Position numbers and translations under genes: made by a program. From positions 1 through 10,552 of the forward strand of contig DAOVXU010000046.1 in the NCBI GenBank assembly GCA_030635995.1: a DNA stretch of 10,552 nt. Direction: 5' to 3'. The notes below the pieces were generated by a model. The model searched no databases and was not told the origin of the DNA. It was given only the letters and a program-made list of their open reading frames with translations. This stretch comes from Arcobacter sp. Lineage in GTDB: Bacteria > Campylobacterota > Campylobacteria > Campylobacterales > Arcobacteraceae. This document shows positions 5,995-10,552 of this stretch, piece by piece. How positions within the stretch are numbered: the first letter of the stretch is position 1; each line of letters starts with the position of its first letter.

Positions 5995-7200
5995 ATGGAA
6001 AAATCATATTTAGAATCATATCCAGATAAGAATGGCTATTTTGGAAAATATGGGGGAGCATATATCCCTCCTCAATTAGAAAAAGCATTTGAAGAGATAA
6101 ATGAGGCTTACGATAAACTATCAAAATCACATGAATTTCTTAGTGAACTTAAATTAATAAGAAAACATTATCAAGGACGACCAACTCCTGTATATTATGC
6201 TAAAAATTTAAGTGAATATTGTGGTGGTGGGCAAATATATTTTAAAAGAGAAGATTTAAATCATACAGGGGCTCATAAATTAAATCATTGTATGGCAGAA
6301 GCTTTACTTGCAAAATATCTTGGAAAAACTAAAATTATGGCAGAAACAGGAGCAGGGCAACATGGTGTTGCGCTAGCAACTGCTGCTGCATATTTTGGAC
6401 TTGACTGTGAGATACATATGGGTGAAGTTGATATTGAAAAAGAGCATCCAAATGTAGTACGAATGCAAATTTTAGGAGCAAAAGTAGTACCAGTAGGTCA
6501 TGGATTAAAAACTTTAAAAGAAGCTGTTGATAGTTGTTTTGAAGCTTATATTTCACAGAGTGATACAGCACTTTATGCTATTGGTTCAGTAGTAGGTCCA
6601 CATCCATTTCCTAAGATGGTAAGAGATTTCCAAAGAGTTGTAGGGATTGAAGCTAAAGAACAGTTTTTTGAAATGACTGGAAAATTACCTGATAACTGTG
6701 TAGCTTGTATAGGTGGTGGTTCTAATGCTATGGGACTTTTTTCTGCATTTATTGATGACCCTGTGAAATTGCATGGAGTTGAACCTCTTGGAATTGGGAC
6801 GAAATTAGGTCAGCATGCTGCATCCTTAACTTTTGGAGAAGAGGGGATTATGCATGGATTTAATTCTATTATGTTAAAAGATGAAAAAGGTGAACCAGCT
6901 CCTGTGTATTCTGTAGGAAGTGGGATAGATTATCCTTCCGTTGGACCTGAACATGCACATCTTAGTCAAATAGGTAGAACAATAGTTGGAACTTGTGATG
7001 ATGCAGATGCAATTGATGCTTTTTATAAATTATCACAACTTGAAGGGATAATACCTGCACTTGAATCAGCTCATGCAGTAGCATATGCAATGAAATTGGC
7101 TAAAGAAAATCCAAAAGATTCTATTTTAGTAAATTTAAGTGGAAGAGGGGATAAAGATATAGATTTTGTTGTGGAGAAATATCCAATCCCTACAAAATAA
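5995..7200 (+). CDS. trpB: Tryptophan synthase beta chain
   Basis: A 401-residue PLP enzyme that joins indole and L-serine to make L-tryptophan, normally as the beta partner of TrpA. The length matches the family. Key parts are present: EDLNHTGAHK with the PLP-binding Lys95, AETGAGQHG with catalytic Glu117 (Lys87 and Glu109 in Salmonella), the phosphate-binding GGGSNA loop (240-245), and LSGRGDKD with Ser382 near the PLP pyridine nitrogen. After the catalytic lysine it reads LNHCMAEALLAK rather than the INNTLGQALLA usual in enteric TrpB. I associate that variant with Campylobacterota; it does not remove any catalytic residue. The ribosome binding site is good (AAGGAAG, 6 bases before ATG). 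No other trp gene is adjacent; the gene is divergent from the symporter operon and convergent with the response regulator, so it is probably monocistronic. The enzyme looks fully functional. Confidence 0.97.
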   Translation: MEKSYLESYPDKNGYFGKYGGAYIPPQLEKAFEEINEAYDKLSKSHEFLSELKLIRKHYQGRPTPVYYAKNLSEYCGGGQIYFKREDLNHTGAHKLNHCMAEALLAKYLGKTKIMAETGAGQHGVALATAAAYFGLDCEIHMGEVDIEKEHPNVVRMQILGAKVVPVGHGLKTLKEAVDSCFEAYISQSDTALYAIGSVVGPHPFPKMVRDFQRVVGIEAKEQFFEMTGKLPDNCVACIGGGSNAMGLFSAFIDDPVKLHGVEPLGIGTKLGQHAASLTFGEEGIMHGFNSIMLKDEKGEPAPVYSVGSGIDYPSVGPEHAHLSQIGRTIVGTCDDADAIDAFYKLSQLEGIIPALESAHAVAYAMKLAKENPKDSILVNLSGRGDKDIDFVVEKYPIPTK

Positions 7201-7232
7201 AAATATTTAAGAGATTACCTTAAAATGGACTA

Positions 7233-7904
7233 TTATATTTTTGAAATATAACGGTCGATTTTATATCCTATCCCTTTATGGTTTTGGATAAATTCTTCTT
7301 TTAGAACTTTTCTTAGTCGACTAATTTCAGTTCGTATAGTTGCATCTGTTACAAGTGAAGCGTCCCATACATATTCGCGTAATATATCAAAGTCAATAAT
7401 AGTACCAATATTTAAACATAGGCATTGTATAATATCTGATTGTTTTTTTGTTAGGATTTGTACTTGATTGTTAAAAAATAGTTTATTTTCATCTTTAGAA
7501 TAATGGTAATTTTTACTTAATAATATATGGTGTCTAGTTTTATCTTCAACATCTTTTGATATTTTTTGAACTCTTAATCCTAATTCTTTTAAATGAAAAG
7601 GTTTTTTTATATAATCAGCAGCACCTAAAGTAAAAGCTTGAGTGATACTTTCTATATCAATTAATGCACTTATAAATATTACAGGGGTATGGCAATCTCT
7701 TTTTTTTATATAATCAAATAGTTCCAAACCATTTAAAGAGGGGACATTTATATCAAATATCATTAAATCATATTCTTGAAGTTCTAATGATTTTTTAGCA
7801 TTTAAACCATCTGTAAAAGGGAAACATATATGACCTAGTGTTTCTAAATATTCACAAATTGAACTTTGTAACATCAATTCATCTTCTAATAATAGTATTT
7901 TCAT
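7233..7904 (-). CDS. OmpR/PhoB-family response regulator
   Basis: A 223-residue cytoplasmic transcription regulator. The receiver domain (1-115) has the acidic pair E7/D8, phospho-acceptor Asp51 in FDINVP, Ser79 (ISA) and Lys101 (KKPF), so it should be phosphorylated normally. The C-terminal part (about 130-220) is a winged helix of the OmpR class (ILTKKQSDIIQCL, then the recognition region ATIRTEISRLRKVL and GIGYKID). The start lies 2 bases after the stop of the kinase gene (TAA-AT-ATG), so it is the last gene of the feoB-kinase operon and the obvious partner of that kinase. Such regulators usually bind direct repeats with an 11-bp period; two such repeats exist elsewhere in the window, but no link is shown. 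It converges on trpB with a 32-base gap. Confidence 0.93.
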   Translation of the reverse strand: MKILLLEDELMLQSSICEYLETLGHICFPFTDGLNAKKSLELQEYDLMIFDINVPSLNGLELFDYIKKRDCHTPVIFISALIDIESITQAFTLGAADYIKKPFHLKELGLRVQKISKDVEDKTRHHILLSKNYHYSKDENKLFFNNQVQILTKKQSDIIQCLCLNIGTIIDFDILREYVWDASLVTDATIRTEISRLRKVLKEEFIQNHKGIGYKIDRYISKI

Positions 7905-7906
7905 AT

Positions 7907-9292
7907 TTATCCATAAATTTTAAAAGTATATATAAATTGTGTGGTATTATCTTTAGATATCACATTTATATCAACACTATTATTACTACATATATCTTTA
8001 ATTATATTTAAACCTAGTCCAAATCCACCTCTAACATCATTTTCCCTATAAAATCTTTTAAAAAGTTTATCAGGTTCTTTTATATTATCCCCAATATTTT
8101 GAATTTCTAATATTATATAATTATTGATTTTCTTTAGAGTAATATGAATTGTTTCATCTATATAACTGTATTTAATAGCATTTGATATTGAGTTATCACA
8201 AATTCTTTGTAGTTGAGTTTCATTAAAATTTATATTTATATTATCTTCTATTTTATATTTTATGTTTATATTATTTCCTTTTGCAATTTCATCAAAGAAT
8301 TCAATTCTAAAAGATAAAAATTGTGAAAAATCTATTTTTTGTTTAGGATATTTTATCCTATCTTTTTTTACAATATAGGCTAAATCATTATAAATATTAT
8401 GGATAACTTTAGAACCTGCTTCAATTTTTGAAAGATATTTATTATTATCATATTTTAATTTAAAAAGATCAATATTTATAATAATAATACTTAGTGGTGT
8501 ATTTATCTCATGAATTGCATTTTTTAAGAATTTATCTTGTTTTTTTAATAATTCATTTGCAAATTGTTCTGATTCTTTTAACTCTTGCATAAAATATCTA
8601 TTGATTAAATAACCCATAAAAAATAAAACAATAGATAAAAATATTATTTGATATAAGTAGTTTATAACTTTTGTATGATATTCATTTTCTCTTTTGTCTA
8701 AAACATTTTGAATATTATCTAAATAAACACCACTTCCTATCATCCAACCCCAAGGTTTATAAGAGATGGCATATGATATTTTTTTCTCTAAAGTATGCGT
8801 GGTTGGCTTATTCCAAACATAATTAACATAACCACCATCTAAGTTCTTTGATATTTCAATCAAATCATAAATAACTTTAGTACCATTTGGATCTTTAAAA
8901 TTAAGTAGATTTTTCCCTTTGTTTTCTTTTAAAATTGGATCGGCTATATTTATACCATCAAAAGTATATATAAAAATATAGCCAGTACCATCAGCTTTAT
9001 TTCGTAAGTGTTCAATAACATCAACAATTTCATTTTGTAATTGTTGAATCGATCTATTTTTATTATTTTGATGTTTGTATTGAATGTATCGTAAAACTCT
9101 TTTTGTTTCTTGTTTTATAAATTTCTTTTGGGATTGAATATATTCTTGTTTGAGTTCAATTATATCTTTTGTATATTGGGTGTAACTATTATAAATGATT
9201 ATAAATACAGATATTAATAATAAAACTATTGCAAATAATATACTAAGAAGATTTATTTTATTAATATTTTTTTTATCTATTGGTTTTATCAT
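7907..9292 (-). CDS. Membrane histidine kinase with periplasmic Cache domain
   Basis: A 461-residue sensor kinase. A first membrane helix (about 12-36) is followed by a periplasmic single-Cache-type domain (about 40-205), visible as GTGYIFIYTFDG, ADPILKENKGKN and later SYKPWGWMIGSGVYLD, the signature of small-ligand-binding Cache modules. A second helix (about 212-232) leads to the dimerisation domain with phospho-acceptor His261 in HEINTPL, and then an ATPase domain with the N box (SNAIKYS, Asn371) and the G box GGFGLGL (422-428). No HAMP or PAS domain is evident, so signalling passes directly from helix 2 to the kinase core. The ligand is unknown; for this Cache type organic acids or amino acids are common. 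The gene follows the 97-residue membrane protein by 18 bases, with only a weak ribosome binding site (AAGAAAAA), and overlaps operonically with the response regulator downstream. Confidence 0.92.
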   Translation of the reverse strand: MIKPIDKKNINKINLLSILFAIVLLLISVFIIIYNSYTQYTKDIIELKQEYIQSQKKFIKQETKRVLRYIQYKHQNNKNRSIQQLQNEIVDVIEHLRNKADGTGYIFIYTFDGINIADPILKENKGKNLLNFKDPNGTKVIYDLIEISKNLDGGYVNYVWNKPTTHTLEKKISYAISYKPWGWMIGSGVYLDNIQNVLDKRENEYHTKVINYLYQIIFLSIVLFFMGYLINRYFMQELKESEQFANELLKKQDKFLKNAIHEINTPLSIIIINIDLFKLKYDNNKYLSKIEAGSKVIHNIYNDLAYIVKKDRIKYPKQKIDFSQFLSFRIEFFDEIAKGNNINIKYKIEDNININFNETQLQRICDNSISNAIKYSYIDETIHITLKKINNYIILEIQNIGDNIKEPDKLFKRFYRENDVRGGFGLGLNIIKDICSNNSVDINVISKDNTTQFIYTFKIYG

Positions 9293-9310
9293 ATTATATA
9301 AATATTTTTC

Positions 9311-9604
9311 TTAATCTTTTGTCAGTTCTTTTTGCAAAACTTCTATTTTATGTTTTAGTGATTTTTGATGTAACTCATCAGATGTAATATTTAGTTGTTC
9401 TATAAGTTTATTTATCTCTAATTGAATAGAATTTCTTTCTTGTTGTTTTAAATCTTTTTGTATGATTTTATAAAGATAACTGGATAGTGCAATGGTTAAA
9501 AAAATTGTACCATATATAAATATTTCTGCATAAATATTTGTATCATTTAGATACAAATATGAGATACATAGAAAAATTATAATAGCTGGTACAATTACAA
9601 ACAT
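9311..9604 (-). CDS. Small two-helix membrane protein with coiled-coil tail, unknown function
   Basis: A 97-residue protein I do not recognise. Two hydrophobic segments (about 2-18 and 25-46) are joined by a short loop with NDTNIYAE and followed by a charged helical tail (about 47-97) rich in Gln, Glu, Lys and regularly spaced Leu/Ile, which should form a coiled coil in the cytoplasm. The ATG lies 2 bases after the feoB stop and has no visible Shine-Dalgarno sequence, which points to translational coupling with feoB. Sitting between feoB and the sensor kinase, it might assemble with either one; this is only a guess from position. It is not FeoC, which is a soluble winged-helix protein. Confidence 0.7.
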   Translation of the reverse strand: MFVIVPAIIIFLCISYLYLNDTNIYAEIFIYGTIFLTIALSSYLYKIIQKDLKQQERNSIQLEINKLIEQLNITSDELHQKSLKHKIEVLQKELTKD

Positions 9605-9606
9605 TA

Positions 9607-10552
9607 TTATATCAACATTAGAGTTATATTATATGCTATAAAACTCATTATCCAAGCAACAGCTGTTGTGAAAACAAATAAGTATCCAAGGTATTTATAT
9701 CCACCAGCTTCTTTAGCAAATACCATAGATGCAGCAAAACAAGGTAGATATATCATAACAAATACTATAAATGATACAGCAGATGCAAATGGAATTTGAT
9801 CTTTAATTGCATCTAAAAGTTTATCTGATTCTTCATCTACATCATCTCCTACATTGTATAAAATTCCAAGAGTTGCTACAACAACCTCTTTAGCAGCAAG
9901 ACCAGTTTCAAGTGCTACTGATAATCTCCAATCATACCCAAGAGGTGCAAAAAATGGTTCACTAGCTTTTCCCATTTGACCTAAATAAGAGTTTTCTAAT
10001 TGAACTAACTGATTGTCTGTATCACTTTTTGGATAGTTTGAGGCAAACCAGATTAAAATAGTAGCAGCAAGGATAAATGTACCTGCTTTTTTCAAATAAG
10101 ACCAAGCTTTTTGTGACACTATCATATATATAAGTTTTAATGTTGGCATTCTATATTTTGGCATCTCCATTACAAATGGTTCATCATCACCTTTAAAAAC
10201 TGTAAGTCTTAAAACTTTTGCCATTACAAGTCCAAGTAAAGCACCTGAAATATAGATATAAAATAGTACATCTCCTGCAATTTCTGGAGAAAAGAATGCC
10301 CCTACAAATAAAACATAAACAGGAAGTTTTGCTCCACAAGACATAAATCCAATGATAAATAATGTAATAAGTCTATCTTTTTCATTTTTAAGTGTTCTTG
10401 TAGCCATATAAGCAGGTACAGAACAACCAAATCCAGTTACAAGAGGGATAAAACTTTTTCCATGTAGTCCAAATTTATGAAAAAAACCATCAAGTAAAAA
10501 AGCAACTCTACTCATATAACCAGTGGTTTCAAGTAGGGCAATTCCAATATAA
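9607..10552 (-). CDS. feoB: Ferrous iron transporter B, C-terminal permease part (5' end outside window)
   Basis: The last about 315 residues of FeoB, the inner-membrane Fe2+ transporter; the N-terminal GTPase domain lies beyond the right edge. The reading frame is open to the edge: codons before the internal ATG at 10515 read GIALLETTGY, continuous with the family's LEDSGYMARAAF-type segment, so that ATG is not the start. Both Gate motifs with their conserved cysteines are seen: GFGCSVPA with ATRT, and FMSCGAKLPVY. Later come the WRLSVALETGLAAKEVVVATLG region and a closing LPCF segment with another conserved Cys. At least seven membrane helices are predicted in this part. The gene precedes the small membrane protein by 2 bases and leads the operon that ends in the two-component system. 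No FeoA is visible here; it could lie outside. Confidence 0.95.
   Translation of the reverse strand, partial: YIGIALLETTGYMSRVAFLLDGFFHKFGLHGKSFIPLVTGFGCSVPAYMATRTLKNEKDRLITLFIIGFMSCGAKLPVYVLFVGAFFSPEIAGDVLFYIYISGALLGLVMAKVLRLTVFKGDDEPFVMEMPKYRMPTLKLIYMIVSQKAWSYLKKAGTFILAATILIWFASNYPKSDTDNQLVQLENSYLGQMGKASEPFFAPLGYDWRLSVALETGLAAKEVVVATLGILYNVGDDVDEESDKLLDAIKDQIPFASAVSFIVFVMIYLPCFAASMVFAKEAGGYKYLGYLFVFTTAVAWIMSFIAYNITLMLI

Noticed and set aside
6335..6571. A 78-codon open frame on the minus strand
   Set aside because: It is antisense to the conserved core of trpB, and its Leu/Gln/His-rich translation is a by-product of AT-rich coding sequence.
10513..10515. ATG at 10515 as the start of a short FeoB-like gene
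   Set aside because: The frame stays open to the window edge with residues typical of FeoB before this ATG, so the gene is cut by the window rather than truncated.

Overview
The window is very AT-rich and densely packed. Its gene content and protein style fit a free-living or host-associated member of the Campylobacterota, most likely an Arcobacter-like bacterium (family Arcobacteraceae). That placement is inferred from the style of TrpB, the short c-type cytochrome, the Cache-domain sensor kinase and the base composition. No rRNA or marker gene confirms it.

Layout from left to right. (1) 1-1934, minus strand: a two-gene operon with a cNMP-binding/CBS/DUF294 nucleotidyltransferase-like protein, followed through a 1-base overlap by the start of a DEDD-type 3'-5' exonuclease that runs off the left edge. 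(2) 2002-3480, minus: two single genes for exported proteins, a periplasmic protein of unknown function and a monoheme cytochrome c with an unfamiliar C-terminal half. They are separated by a perfect 30-bp inverted repeat. (3) 3647-5805, minus: a two-gene operon for a sodium:solute symporter (large subunit of the VC_2705/ActP-like branch) and its DUF4212 small subunit, closed by a hairpin terminator. (4) 5995-7200, plus: trpB alone, without trpA. (5) 7233-10552, minus: an operon read from the right edge, consisting of the C-terminal half of FeoB, a small two-helix membrane protein, a Cache-domain histidine kinase and an OmpR-type response regulator, with gaps of 2, 18 and 2 bases.

The most informative signal is in the promoters. 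The symporter operon and the DUF294/exonuclease operon have the same promoter architecture: two TGCTA-type boxes 11 bp apart, with the first box beginning exactly 35 bases upstream of the first base of a TATAAT-like -10. This implies one regulator for two operons that lie about 1.6 kb apart with unrelated genes between them. The cytochrome promoter carries a different tandem repeat (CTTAAT, 11-bp period) whose distance to the -10 resembles PhoB/OmpR-type activation. Taken together, the left half looks like an uptake module for a small carboxylate (acetate-like) plus a nucleotide-sensing accessory protein. The right half looks like iron uptake co-transcribed with a two-component system.

No CRISPR array, tRNA, rRNA, insertion sequence with a transposase or prophage gene is visible. 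No stretch longer than 300 bases lacks a gene.
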